A DNA stretch of 64,000 nucleotides from Tolypocladium sp. Sup5 PDA-1. Taxonomy: Eukaryota > Ascomycota > Sordariomycetes > Hypocreales > Ophiocordycipitaceae. Under the pieces are notes generated by a model that was not told where the DNA came from, searched no databases, and was given only the letters and a program-made list of their open reading frames with translations. Below, piece after piece: positions 22,282 through 32,357 of the stretch. How positions within the stretch are numbered: the stretch's first letter is position 1; each line of letters opens with the position of its first letter. The stretch covers positions 248,001-312,000 of the forward strand of contig JPHH03000025.1 of NCBI GenBank assembly GCA_000750105.3, given 5' to 3'. A program made the position numbers and the translations under genes.

Positions 22282-23685
22282 GTGGCTGACTTCAGTCGCT
22301 TGCGGTTATCCGCACGAATATACCACAAGCAGCTGCGATGGAACCGAGGTAGCCTTTGCGCTGGCCGGGTGGCCAGGCGGCGCTATGGCACGGTCGCATC
22401 CAGCTCCGACAGACACAAATCGCGCGAACCCATTCCTCCAGCCGAAGCGACGAACCCTACACGGCGCCCTTGGTCAGGCGCATTACATGCCGAACCCGCG
22501 ATTGTAAAACCGCGGCCCGCTCCTCAGTTTTATGTACCGTCGGTGCTGCTGCCGCCTGAAGCCGCCAAATCGCCGACGGTTCACAAGATTCATATTCTTG
22601 GGGAGGATGAACGATCCAAGTTTATTGCGCACGCGCTATCGGGCGTCTACGACTCCGTGGAAATGCTTGGCTGGAGGCCACACTCATCTTCCAAATACCG
22701 CAATATCCAAAAGTCAAGATCCAGCAGTCGGCGAGCAGCGACCAAACTCGAGCCGAATCAAGCGATTCCTCGGGCCATCGCCACAAACGACGACTCCCAT
22801 ATTGATCAGCTGGTGGTGACTGGCCGAGGACACGAGGCGGCGGAGGCTCTCGAGTCAGTCAAGCACCGAGTCGACACCAACACGACGGTGTGCTTGATGA
22901 ACGATGGCCTGGGCGTTCTCGAGGACGTGAGGAGGAAGATTTTTGAAGGAGCCGAGCTGGGTCCCAGCTTCCTCCTCGGCCACATGAGCCATCGGCTGGC
23001 CTTCAACCGGACATACGATTCGGTGAAGCAGCTCAAGAACGGCGAGACGAAACTCACGCTTGCGGAAATGTCCCTGCGAATGGGCAAAGACTTGCGCAAA
23101 ACGCCACACAAGACGGAGACCCGATCCAATTTCGTAAGGACCCTGGAAGAGGCCACAGACCTCCATTCATCCCTGACCTCATACGACCAATGGCTGCGAT
23201 TCAAACTCCCGTCAGTACTATTCGACTCCGTCGTCGAACCCGTCTGCGTCCTCCTCGAGATGCCGTACCAGGGCCTACTGCAAAACCCAGCCGCACAGCG
23301 CATGATGCACAGTCTGTTGTCTGAGATTATCATGGTGCTGGAAAACATGCCAGAAGTCGAAGGATCCTCGGTCATTCGAGACTACGTCCGCGGCAAGGGC
23401 ATCCGCAAGCTTATATACAGCAGGATCATGGCGAAGCGGTCACAGCCAAGCCAGCTGGTCAAGCGGATTGAATACGGCCTGCCTACGGATGTCGAGTATC
23501 TGAACGGATACTTTCTTCGGCGCGGCCACAAACTGGGGATCGATCTCCGGATGAACATTATGATGAGGGACATGATCAAGGCGAAGCACTCTCAGGCGAT
23601 AGAGAGACTCAACTCATTCATACCCGTGGAGGAGACGTCGATACCGAGCGATTCCACGTTTAGATATAGGACAGTGCCGCGGTAA
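22282..23685 (+). CDS. Ketopantoate reductase (PanE/ApbA)-like protein, probably mitochondrial; start codon unresolved
   Basis: A single open frame of 467 codons from a GTG at 22282. The C-terminal half fits the helical ketopantoate-reductase C domain (SLTSYDQWLRFKLPSVLFDS, VEPVCVLLEMPYQGLLQNP, LNGYFLRRGHKLGID). The N-terminus after the GTG, ADFSRLRLSARIYHKQLRW, is basic and amphipathic like a mitochondrial presequence. The Rossmann glycine motif is degenerate: HKIHILGEDERSKFIAHAL has GEDERS where GxGxxG is expected, so cofactor binding and catalysis are doubtful. No in-frame ATG occurs until about codon 129, inside the domain. The sequence around the GTG (CAAGGTGGCTGAC) would be a good start context if it were ATG. 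I see no convincing upstream exon. Confidence 0.75.
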   Translation: MADFSRLRLSARIYHKQLRWNRGSLCAGRVARRRYGTVASSSDRHKSREPIPPAEATNPTRRPWSGALHAEPAIVKPRPAPQFYVPSVLLPPEAAKSPTVHKIHILGEDERSKFIAHALSGVYDSVEMLGWRPHSSSKYRNIQKSRSSSRRAATKLEPNQAIPRAIATNDDSHIDQLVVTGRGHEAAEALESVKHRVDTNTTVCLMNDGLGVLEDVRRKIFEGAELGPSFLLGHMSHRLAFNRTYDSVKQLKNGETKLTLAEMSLRMGKDLRKTPHKTETRSNFVRTLEEATDLHSSLTSYDQWLRFKLPSVLFDSVVEPVCVLLEMPYQGLLQNPAAQRMMHSLLSEIIMVLENMPEVEGSSVIRDYVRGKGIRKLIYSRIMAKRSQPSQLVKRIEYGLPTDVEYLNGYFLRRGHKLGIDLRMNIMMRDMIKAKHSQAIERLNSFIPVEETSIPSDSTFRYRTVPR

Positions 23686-23895
23686 CGGCATGTAACATAA
23701 GATAGTATTTGTACATTTTTGTCATTAGCATAGTAAAGGCGTGTGTAAATGGACCACTCCAGTTGTGCTCGTCTCGCGTCCATGACAACTACGGAGTACT
23801 AACCGCCACAATCCCAAAATCGAAACGAAGGATCGGCAAGCCAGGCTGGCGGCTGTTTAGTCGGGCTCATACCGGCATAGTTGGGATGGTGAGTC

Positions 23896-24129
23896 GTTGG
23901 GTCGGTGACGACCAGCAAATACCGGCTGTTGTATGTTCTCTTTATTTTTCTGCGATTTGGTCTCTTAAGTTGCGAAGCCATAAGACTCGACGTAACTCCT
24001 TTGTCTTCCACATACGACCATAGCCGCAGGAGAATACCGGGTCCCGTTTGCTCCCCGTGAGTCAAGCCTGTGAGCGGCAGATTAGTAGTTGGGTCGGTGA
24101 CGACCAGCGAACACCGGCTGTTGTATGTT
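23896..24129. repeat. Pair of 42 bp direct repeats
   Basis: The copies at 23896-23937 and 24088-24129 both begin GTTGGGTCGGTGACGACCAG and end GGCTGTTGTATGTT. They differ at only two positions. Sequence between and around them is much less alike. Confidence 0.85.
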
Positions 24130-24258
24130 TTTTTTTTGTTGAAATTTTTGGCTTGTGGAAAGGTCCTCAGGTGGCGGGAGGGAGTGGTGTTTATATAATT
24201 TTGAACCGACATGCAACCCCCGCCACAGAGGCCGCCCTTTTGGGCCACGTCGGGGGCC

Positions 24259-24294
24259 GAGTTGGGGGCCGAGTTGGGGGCCGAGTTGGGGGCC
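24259..24294. repeat. Minisatellite, three GAGTTGGGGGCC units
   Basis: Three perfect 12 bp units follow a degenerate fourth unit at about 24247-24258. Confidence 0.9.
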
Positions 24295-24369
24295 GGGGAC
24301 GGGAGACGGCCTGACAAGTACATGTAAACAAGGGCAACTGCATAGCAATTATATGGTACGTAGAGAATG

Positions 24370-24948
24370 TTAAATGGCGCCACTGTCGATCGCAAGGCAT
24401 CTTGAAACGCTATTCCTCAAAGCCACCAACTCTCGCGCAAATATATCATTTGCCTTCTTCGATGCCGCCCGCTTTCTCTTGAGATATTGACCATTCGGAC
24501 TGAGAGGTCCGAGAACGGAACGCTCGTGAACCTCCGCTCGCTCGAAATCCACAATCATGACATTGTTGCCGTTGTATAATACATTCCGTGGCTCTGCATC
24601 GCGGTGAAGAATGCGAGACTGATGCAGCTCCGCAAAGGCCTTGACAACTGTATCGATGATGCCAGCTTTCAACTGATCGATGCAGTGAACGAGAGGACGT
24701 CCAGCGTAGCTCAAAAGCAAGACGCTAACGGAAACTCGGCCATCGTAGTACAGAGGTCGAAGCAGGTCGAGAGTTCCCAGACAAACGGGGACACATTTCC
24801 CCTGAATACCGAGCATTGCATCGTAGATATGCCTCTCGTGGTGCAACAGCTTAACGTTCGCCTTCTCCACGCCCTTGGCAACAAGTGTGTAGCCGAAACG
24901 AGATAGCCGCACCTTAAACAGTGACCCGCGCACACCCGCACCCGACAT
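24370..24948 (-). pseudogene. Truncated kinase-like protein of a repeat-associated fungal family
   Basis: A 192-codon frame encodes a compact protein-kinase-like domain. The N-lobe has GSLFKVRLSRFGYTLVAKGV with the likely ATP-binding lysine. The C-lobe has HRDAEPRNVLYN (HxD...N) and DFERA in place of DFG. This resembles a large fungal kinase-like family whose members usually have several hundred more residues upstream. Here no in-frame upstream coding is continuous. A separate short frame at about 25040-25126 on the same strand reads HKLCDGLWGEYGRRTNTED, which may be a remnant of that upstream region. With the flanking repeats this suggests a 5'-truncated or decayed copy. A short active kinase cannot be excluded. 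Confidence 0.6.
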
Positions 24949-25585
24949 TCACGACAGGACTGCTGTATCATTTTCATTGTGCGACGAAAAGGCGGTCGTC
25001 TTCGAAACTGATGTTATGGGACCCAGCTACATATGTTATTGCCGCATTAAATCCTCGGTGTTAGTGCGACGGCCATATTCTCCCCACAGACCATCACAGA
25101 GCTTGTGAAGTATCATTGAATATCGTTGCTCTACAAGCGATACGTTCTGATGCCGTATACAAGGGCGCGGGAGGCTGAAAATTCACGGACTTTGCCTTCG
25201 TTTGTGAGGGACGAAGGATCCCCGTCCACAGGATTATCATATGCAGCCAGTCCCCAAGTCTTCCATTCCGCATGTACCGGGCCTTTCAAGGTAGAACCCG
25301 TCCTTATCATGTTGCAGGGGGACGTTGGGATCGCTATGAATTGAGCACGGTCTAAGACAGGCGACAGTGATAGAAGAGTCCTTTTATTTTTACAAGTCAA
25401 GTATGTACGGGCAAGTATTAGAATACTACGAATGTTCTAACTGTCCCGTCTTCAATTCGATCCATGGTGGGTGTGACGTCGATGTCTTGAAGGCTCACGT
25501 GATGTCGCGGATTGCCCCTCCAAATCACGAATGCGCCCCGCAGTCATCGCCAGATTGTCACCTAAGAAACAAAGCTCCCGCGAAA
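24949..25585. other. Intergenic upstream of the kinase-like fragment and PDCD5
   Basis: The gap includes the possible upstream kinase remnant at 25040-25126 and the PDCD5 promoter. Nothing else is supported. Confidence 0.5.
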
Positions 25586-26112
25586 ATGGACGATTCAGAG
25601 CTCGAGCAGGTATGCGCAGGCGATAGTCGAGGCTTCTGAACGGCAGGACACTGACCCCCGGCAGATTCGTAAAGCTCGTCTGGAGCAGCTCAAGGCCCAG
25701 GGCGGCCGCGGCTCAGGCAACGGCGGGCAGTCCTCCAACGGCCAGGACCAAGAGCAGAAGCAGTACACGCCCCCTCCCTTTTCCCTCCCGAGCTCTCTCG
25801 CAACAGCCGACTGACAGCGTCTTGCACAGACAACAACAAGAAGAAGCCCGCCAGAGCATCCTCAACCAGATCCTGCACCCCGAGGCCGCGGACCGCCTCG
25901 GCCGCATCCGGCTCGTCAAGGAGCAGCGCGCGACCGACATCGAGAACCGGCTTATCACGCTGGCGCAGACGGGCCAGCTGCGGCAGAAAGTGACGGAGGC
26001 GCAGCTCAAGGAGCTGCTCAACGCCATGGCGGACAACCAGGAGCAGGAGAAGATTGTGGTGAGCAGGCGCAAGGGGTGGGATGACGACGACGACGACTTG
26101 CTGGATTTATAG
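25586..26112 (+). CDS. PDCD5 / TFAR19-family protein
   Basis: Three exons, 25586-25609, 25665-25762 and 25830-26112, encode 134 residues. The first exon has only eight codons, MDDSELEQ, which is the conserved family start. Exon 2 gives IRKARLEQLKAQGG and a flexible G/Q linker. Exon 3 carries the three-helix core with SILNQILHPEAADRLGRIRL, VKEQRATDIENRLI and TEAQLKELL. The tail ends GWDDDDDDLLDL. PDCD5 proteins are small helical proteins; their archaeal and eukaryotic members bind nucleic acid or chaperonin partners, and the yeast role remains ill defined. Length matches the family at about 130 residues. The gene is convergent with COQ4, 169 bp apart. Confidence 0.92.
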
Positions 26113-26281
26113 TCGTCTGCAACGGAAAGGGGGGGAGGATATACCGATACCAACGAAAGATTGACTTGATTAAAAAGCGATGATTACGCGCGCTCGTGTT
26201 TGTACAGTGCGGTTTACATGGGATGGGGGTATGGTAATAGTACAACAGCTGCTGCGGCGGAGGACTGCCCGCAGAAGGACG

Positions 26282-27216
26282 TCAAATCCCTTGGGCTTGT
26301 ATCTCCTTTAGCCGCTTCTTTTCCTCCCGCTCCCGCTTCCGTATGGCTCTCAGATCCGGCGGCCGCTCGATGCCCAGCTCCTTGCGGAGATCACCCACGT
26401 CCCGCTCGAGCTGCTCCTCCCAAAAGACGTTGATGACCTCCTTGCTGCGGGCGCCGTTGCGCAGCGCCCAGGGCAGGTATATGTCGAAGAAGCGGCGCCT
26501 CTCCTGCGACTTGAGCGTCGCGGCGGCGAACATGCTGAGCCCTGTCATGGGGATGAGCGTGTTGGCGAACTCAAAGGCCTTGAGGGCGACCTCGCCCTCG
26601 CGGACGATGGGCAGGCCCGTGATGGCGTGGTAGAAGTCGTGGCACTCGCGGTAGCGCTGCATGACGTAGGCGCACTCGGCGTCGTCGATGTAGCGCACGG
26701 CGGAGCGTGTGTCGGGCGAGACGCCCTCGCGGTCGAGCCAGCCGACGTAGGCGCGGCCGACGGAGTTGGCGGGCAGCGCGCGCAGGGCGGGCAGGGAGAG
26801 CGTCTGGGAGGTGATGCGCGGGCGGAGGCGCAGGATGCGGCGGCCGGTCGGGTCGGCGAGCATGGCGTCGCGGAGGCGGTAGATGAAGTAGGGCGTCGCG
26901 GTGGCTTCGCCGAGGGCGGCGATGAGGTCTGGGTGTGGTTAGATCAAGCCCGGTGAAGGGGAAGGTGAAGGGCGGCAGTACCGTGGCGGTAGGGGTTGAT
27001 GAGCGACATGACGCTCGACCCGATGGCTAGGCCGGCGCGCTCGACCCGGGTGAGAGGCACATGGCCGGGGTAGTTTGGCGGCGGGCGGTTGAGCGCCGAG
27101 AAGCGTCTGGAGGATGACGACGACGGACCGGAGGAGGCGCAAGCTGCGCAAGTCGCAGAACGGAGGGCGTGCCGAGCTTGGGACGCCGGCTGTATCCTCG
27201 ACAGAGCCGCCTCCAT
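26282..27216 (-). CDS. COQ4: Ubiquinone biosynthesis protein COQ4, mitochondrial
   Basis: Two exons, 27216-26982 and 26928-26282, encode 293 residues. COQ4 acts in the mitochondrial coenzyme Q synthome at the inner membrane. The N-terminus is basic and serine-rich (presequence), then LNRPPPNYPGHVPLTRVERA, the conserved family entry. The metal site HDxxHx11E is intact: HDFYH in YRECHDFYHAITGL, with E eleven residues later. Other matches are GRRILRLRPRI and LPWALRNGARSKEVINVFWE. The intron is 53 nt with a GTACTG donor. An ATG-led frame extends upstream to 27453 but is not conserved in character, so MEAALSRIQ is preferred. Confidence 0.94.
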
Positions 27217-27536
27217 GTCTGTAGCTTCGATGCTTCGGACTGCGCGATGGCAATGGCGTGGGCGGGAGGACAATTGCGCGTTATGGCTTGGATGGAGGTT
27301 GATGAAGGAGGACAGAGCTGTCGGGTGGGATGATCTCCGACGTCGTCCCTTGGTGGGGCGTGGACCCATGTCCTTCAAGCTCTCACATTCTTCTCCTGAC
27401 AAGACATCAGCTAAAAGACACACAACATCACATCTCAAAGCCCGTTTCTGCATTCGCCTTCCTTTATCCTGCTAATCCATGTTGAATTCCCCACCAGGAA
27501 TAATCAGTAGGGCAACTACGAATCCAATCAACGCCA
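27217..27536. other. Intergenic, COQ4 promoter
   Basis: This 320 bp gap separates the COQ4 start from the 3' end of the beta-lactamase-like gene. No other feature is visible. Confidence 0.55.
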
Positions 27537-28918
27537 TCAGGCCTTTGCAACAAGATGCCCGTACACAGCCCGCTCCAGCTCGTCATACAACCGTCCCGTC
27601 ACCGGCTCCCCATGCGGAAACACATTCGCCACCATCACCGCAGCGATGCCCGTCCTGCGGTCAATCCACTGCGGCGCGACAAGTCAGCCACGGCATGAAG
27701 CACACGGAAACGAAAGGCCCAGGGAAACTCACCCAGCGACTGTTGCACGCGCCGGACCACATGAGGCTGCCCCTGAGCCGCTTGCCAGGCACGTCCTCGA
27801 GGTTCGTGAGCCCCCCGAGGCCCGAGCTGATGCTCAGGCCGGCGGGGAACTCGGGCGCAAAGGCCGGGTGGATAGCTGCGCTGTACGTCGTCGCCTCGAG
27901 CATCTTGCGTTGCGTGTCGTCGAGCTGCGGCGTGAACATGGTCCGCATCGTCTCCTCGGAGAGCAGGCGGCCCTGGACGAGCCCGCGCAGGAAGCGTCCG
28001 TAGTCATCCGCAGTGGTGTACAGACCCGATCCGCCGCCTTCGAGATCGTGCTCCTTTGGCAGAGGCAGATGGAAAGGCGTGAGGGATGCGCCTTTCCGCC
28101 AGGAGGACGGGGCCGTTCGAGATGCCGTCTGCGGCAGCCTGTCCGGCCAGAAACCCGTGTCGTGCATCCCGAGGGGGTCGAATATGTGCGTCTGCATGTA
28201 TGCTCCTAATTTCTGCCCCGTGACCTTTTCCAGCACGAGGCCAGCCCAGTCTATGCCGGTGCCGTACACCCATCCCTCGCCGGGAGGGAATTTGAGCGGT
28301 GTCGTGAAGCCGCCCAGGCTGAAGCCGAGGTGGTTTACCTTACGTCCTACCGCCTTGGACCATCGGATGATGTCGGCGTCGTTTGTGTCATACGGCAGGC
28401 CGACTGTATGGGTGAGCAACATGCTACTGCCGTGTTAACTTGAGCTCCGTAACTCGCTTCAGGGGACGCCTGGACTTGCCGCAGAGTAATGGGCTTCCCG
28501 TTGTCCTCGAGGATCGGCTTCTCGTCGTCGCCGAACCCACGTAGGATCTGCATCTTGCCAAGCTCGGGCACGATCTGACGCGTGTCATCGTCCAGGCTCA
28601 CGGCGCCGCGCTCCACAAGCTGCATCACGCAAGTTGCAGTGATGAGCTTGGTCATGGATGCGACCCAGGTGAAGGTGTCGCCGGCAAACGCCTTGGAGCT
28701 GGTGTCGAAGTCGATTCTGCCCGCCGAGCCAGCGTACAGGACATCTAACAAACGATGACCGAGGCATTAGCCTGAACTCTTGTAAAGACTCCCATGTAGA
28801 GGGGAAGGTAAAATTCACTCTCGGCGTTGACAACGACAAACGCGGCTCCAAGCAACTTGTCTGCCGTATCATCGCCGTCGGCGACATGGCTTTGCAGGAT
28901 GGCATTCAATTTCTCCAT
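27537..28918 (-). CDS. Serine beta-lactamase-related protein (class C / esterase-transesterase type) with a GC-AG intron
   Basis: Four exons, 28918-28819, 28744-28480, 28423-27733 and 27668-27537, encode 395 residues. The catalytic serine motif SxxK is present as WVASMTKLITA near residue 60. Further family marks are ITLRMLLTHTVGLPYD, WVYGTGIDWAGLVLEKVTG and GGGSGLYTTADDYGRFLRGL. Fungal members include esterases and acyl transferases such as LovD; the substrate here is unknown. The second intron (28479-28424) begins GCAAGT, a GC donor, and ends TAG after a GTTAACAC branch-like site. It is required: it joins ITLR to MLLTHT in frame, and the nearby GT would not. No signal peptide is evident. The gene is divergent from the SET-domain gene. 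Confidence 0.88.
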
Positions 28919-29588
28919 GTTGACTCAAGAGTCAGGAATACTCATGAGCGCTGGCGAAATCGGACATAGAGTAGCAAACGCTGCTTCGAGGCAGAGTGTT
29001 GCGAGGGGCATGTCCTTGTGTATCTGGCGTTCACGCGAGGCAATCTTGGATCTTATACGAGGCTTGCGGCTGATGGCTGCCTGCCACTAGATTGTCAGTT
29101 GTCACCGTGACGTGGGAGCTAAATGATGACCAGCGTCCTGTTCCCGTCCCTGTTGTCAAGGCCTAGGCATGGACAAGTGAGCGTCGAAAGAGCCAATGCA
29201 TTGATCCGATTCAGCTTGTTCCTGGGCGAGCTTTCAAGATTGCGGACTTTGTTATTAGACAAACTACCGCATATGATGTGAATAGAATCAAGACGTTGAA
29301 ACGGACAGAATCCACCAACACTGGCTTCAGCCACCAGTCTAGGTACCCTACCCTACAGCATCTCACACACAGCAACGTCCACTGATGCTCCTGCTCAGAG
29401 TCTCATGGATTGCGTAATATAGAGTCAAGTGACAAACGCCTAGCCATATAATCAATTTTCGTGCGCAGGCACGGTGTCGTTGGTCGGTGTGTCCATCTGC
29501 ATGACAGCGGCAAGGTACACCACATGTAAAACCCGGTTTCTCAACCGCCATCCGGCGATGCTCCTCCATCACCGATTCACCACCCAGC
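28919..29588. other. Divergent promoter region, beta-lactamase-like / SET gene
   Basis: This 670 bp gap lies between divergent starts. No additional gene or repeat was recognised. Confidence 0.55.
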
Positions 29589-30814
29589 ATGGAAGAAATC
29601 GAGCGCCTCCTCGACTGGGCGACGGCCCACGGCGTCGAACTCAACGGCATCGGCCCCAAGCCCCTCCCCGGACGCGGGATAGGCATCGTAGCGACCCGCG
29701 CGCTCAAGGTAGACGCACCCCCGGCTCCTTCACTTGGACCCCATCCCATCCCATTCCCAGCCCCGTCTCACCAGCTCTCATCGACTTACACCCGTGCGTA
29801 CAGGCCAAGGAGGACATCCTCACCGTCCCGTCCCGCCTCCTGCGCTCCCTGGGCAACACGCCCCGGCCCATCGTCCGCAAGCTCAAGGGCGCCACCGTGC
29901 ACGCCATCCTCTCCGCCTCGCTGTGCCTCGAGACGGACCCCGAGTTCGACATCTGGCGCGCCGTGCTGCCCTCGCGCGACGACCTCGCGGCCTGCATGCC
30001 CATCTGCTGGCCCGCCGCGCTGCAGGCCCTCCTCCCCCCCGCGGCGGCGTCGCTCCTCGCGAAGCAGCAGGCCAAGTTCGACAAGGACTGGGCGCTCGTC
30101 GCGGCGGCGTACGGGCCGGATGTGATCCCGCGCGACGACTTCCTCTACGCCTGGAACCTCGTCAACAGCCGCACCTTTTACCACACCACGCCGCAGACGG
30201 AGCGCAAGCTCCCCAAGGATGACCACATGGTCCTGCAGCCCGTCGCCGACCACTTCAACCACGCCCCCGACGGCTGCTCCGTCGCCTTCGACCAGGCCGA
30301 CTTCACCATCACCACCACGCGCGCCCACGCCCCCGGCGACGAACTCTTCATCCGCTACGGCCCGCACTCCAACGACTTCTTGCTCGTCGAGTACGGCTTC
30401 ACCATTGACGAGGGTAGCAACCCCTCAGACGAGACCTGCCTGGACCCGTACCTCTGCCCGGCCTTCTCCGCCGCGCAGAGGCAGCGCCTCGCCGACGCCG
30501 GCTTCTGGGAGGGGTACATGCTCGACGCCCGGACGGCGTGCTACCGCTCCCAGACGGCGCTGCGCATGCTGTGCGTCACGCCCAGGCAGTGGCAGGCCGT
30601 GCTGGACGGCACGCGGGACGAGGACCAAGACGAGGCCGCCATCAACGCTGAGCTGCTCAAGGTTCTGCGACGGTATGAAAAGGATATACGGGGCAGGATA
30701 GCGGAGATAGACAGAACGGACGCAGGAGCCGAGGACATGAGAAGTAGCCTCCGGTCACGATGGGTACAGATCAAAGACCTGGTAGTCACGGCAATATCAC
30801 GATTACAAAATTAA
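29589..30814 (+). CDS. SET-domain methyltransferase with Rubisco-LSMT-type C-terminal domain
   Basis: Two exons, 29589-29708 and 29804-30814, encode 376 residues. The N-terminus has GRGIGIVATRALK, the first SET strand, joined by splicing to AKEDILTVPSRLLRS. The split SET core is completed by VADHFNHAPDGCSVAFD (NH motif) and GDELFIRYGPHSNDFLLVEYGF (catalytic tyrosine region). A helical C-terminal domain of the LSMT substrate-binding kind follows. Proteins of this class methylate lysines on non-histone targets such as ribosomal proteins or elongation factors; the target here is not known. The N-terminal region has a long insert between the first SET part and the core, normal for this class. The 95 nt intron begins GTAGAC. 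Confidence 0.88.
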
Positions 30815-31182
30815 CACCAAAGCCCCTTGCACATCTGCTCGAATCCGAGTTTCATTATTACTACAACACACGCTCCCGCAGTGACAGGCACAGACGCAGC
30901 CCCCCTCCGCAACCGCATGCCGCATCTCCTGGCCCCCGGAAGCAAACTGGAAAAGGGGGCAAACAACCCGTCGCCTGTTCCGCAGAGCCGGCAGTAAGAT
31001 CCGTCCCTCAAAGCAGTCCCCAAACGCTCTGCGCGCCAATCCGTAGTGTCCCCGGCCATCACGGCCTATGATACATGATGCAGCTCTGTTTGTGAAAAGT
31101 GCATCCTTCTCCCCACATCGGCCCCCTTTGATATGGTCTTGCGGAATGACCCAAGTGTCGCGACGAGATCGCTAGACCTCGT

Positions 31183-32357
31183 TCATTCCGGCCGTGGGCG
31201 CTTGGCTCCGTGTGGGTTGCCCCAGTCGCCGCTTCCACCGCTACCTTGGTTTTGATTGAAGCCAAAGCCGCCGCCGTTGAAGTTGGGGTTCATGCCTTGG
31301 AAGCCTGGAACTCGTTAGCAAAGCTTGATCAGAAGTATACCCGTCAACAGCTTGCTCTTACCTGGCATTCCGCCGCCCATCCCCATCATGCCCATGTTTC
31401 CGGGCATTCCCATCGGCATGCCACCCATGGGACCCATGCCCATCATGTTGCCTCCGCGGCCGCCTCGCATGCCGCCAGGACCACCCCTCATGCCTCCTCC
31501 CATCATGCCGCCCCGACCAGCGTTAAAGCCAAAGTTGCCTCCGCCCATGGGGCCGTTGAAGCCGCCGCCGCCGCCCATGTTGCTGTTGAACCCCATGTTG
31601 TTGTTAAAGTTGCGGTTCTGGTTGAAGTTGGTCTGGTTCATGCCGCCTCGACCACCGCTGAAGCCGCCACGGCCACGGAAGCCACCGCTATAGCCACCCC
31701 GGTCGTTGTACGGACCAGACGGAGCCGCCCTGGGTTGTTCCTTAACCCGCGCTGGGGCGTCCTTGGGCAACGTCCTGAACGGATTCATGCCTGGATTCCA
31801 GTAAGAGGTGGTCATCTTCTTTTGCGCCGGCGGGATGCCTTCGCTGGCTGCCTGGTCAATGAAGTGTTTGGCCGCGGTGGCTCCTTGACGGGACTGGAAT
31901 TCGACGTATGCCTGCCTGTAGTCGTAGTTAGCCACCAGGGCCTGCATGAGGTTCGAGTTGCGAAGACTTACCCTTTGCTCTTGCCGTTCACCTTGTGCTC
32001 ACTAAACGTTAATTCCTTGACCTCGGCTTCACATTCAGCTTTCCTTAGCCAGCCACGGATGTCGTCATCAGTTGTCCACCAGCTAAGCTCAGAAATCATG
32101 ATGGCAGCCGTGGCGCCAGGGTCGACCGGCCGGTCGTCCTCCTCAGACTTTGTCTTTGACCCTTGGTGGGACGTTGTGTCTTCCGTCTCGTTGGCAAGAT
32201 CGCGGTGCCCATCGCCTTGCTCGCTCTTGACATAGTCTTCATCGTGTTCTCGGTAGTCGTGTTCGTTGTCCTGATGGCTGTCCTGCTGGTGCTGGTGCTG
32301 GTGTTGGTCGTTGCCAGCATCGCCGTAAAAGTCGATCTCGAATTCTGCCTCGGCCAT
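31183..32357 (-). CDS. RRM RNA-binding protein with G/M/N-rich tail (CFIm68/CPSF6-like)
   Basis: Three exons, 32357-31972, 31915-31362 and 31304-31183, encode 353 residues. An acidic, H/Q-rich N-terminus precedes one RRM at about residues 85-160. The RRM has IMISELSWWTTDDDIRGWL (RNP2 region), ELTFSEHKVNGKSKG and QAYVEF (RNP1); the first intron interrupts RNP1 exactly at KG-QAYVEF. The rest is low complexity: RGG and GF repeats, then runs of GGMxGxM and GPMGG, ending in the basic AKRPRPE. The WW-TTDDDI style of RRM resembles metazoan CPSF6/7 of cleavage factor I. Candidate role is nuclear pre-mRNA 3'-end processing. Confidence in that specific role is moderate; confidence in RNA binding is high. 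Confidence 0.85.

Larger units (their letters stand above)
23686..24369. other. Repeat-bearing gap with long direct repeat and minisatellite
   Basis: The gap holds an imperfect 42 bp direct repeat at 23896-23937 and 24088-24129 (two mismatches, 192 bp apart) and a 12 bp tandem repeat at 24259-24294. It flanks a truncated kinase-like gene, suggesting a mobile-element or rearrangement-prone site. No intact gene was found. Confidence 0.6.
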
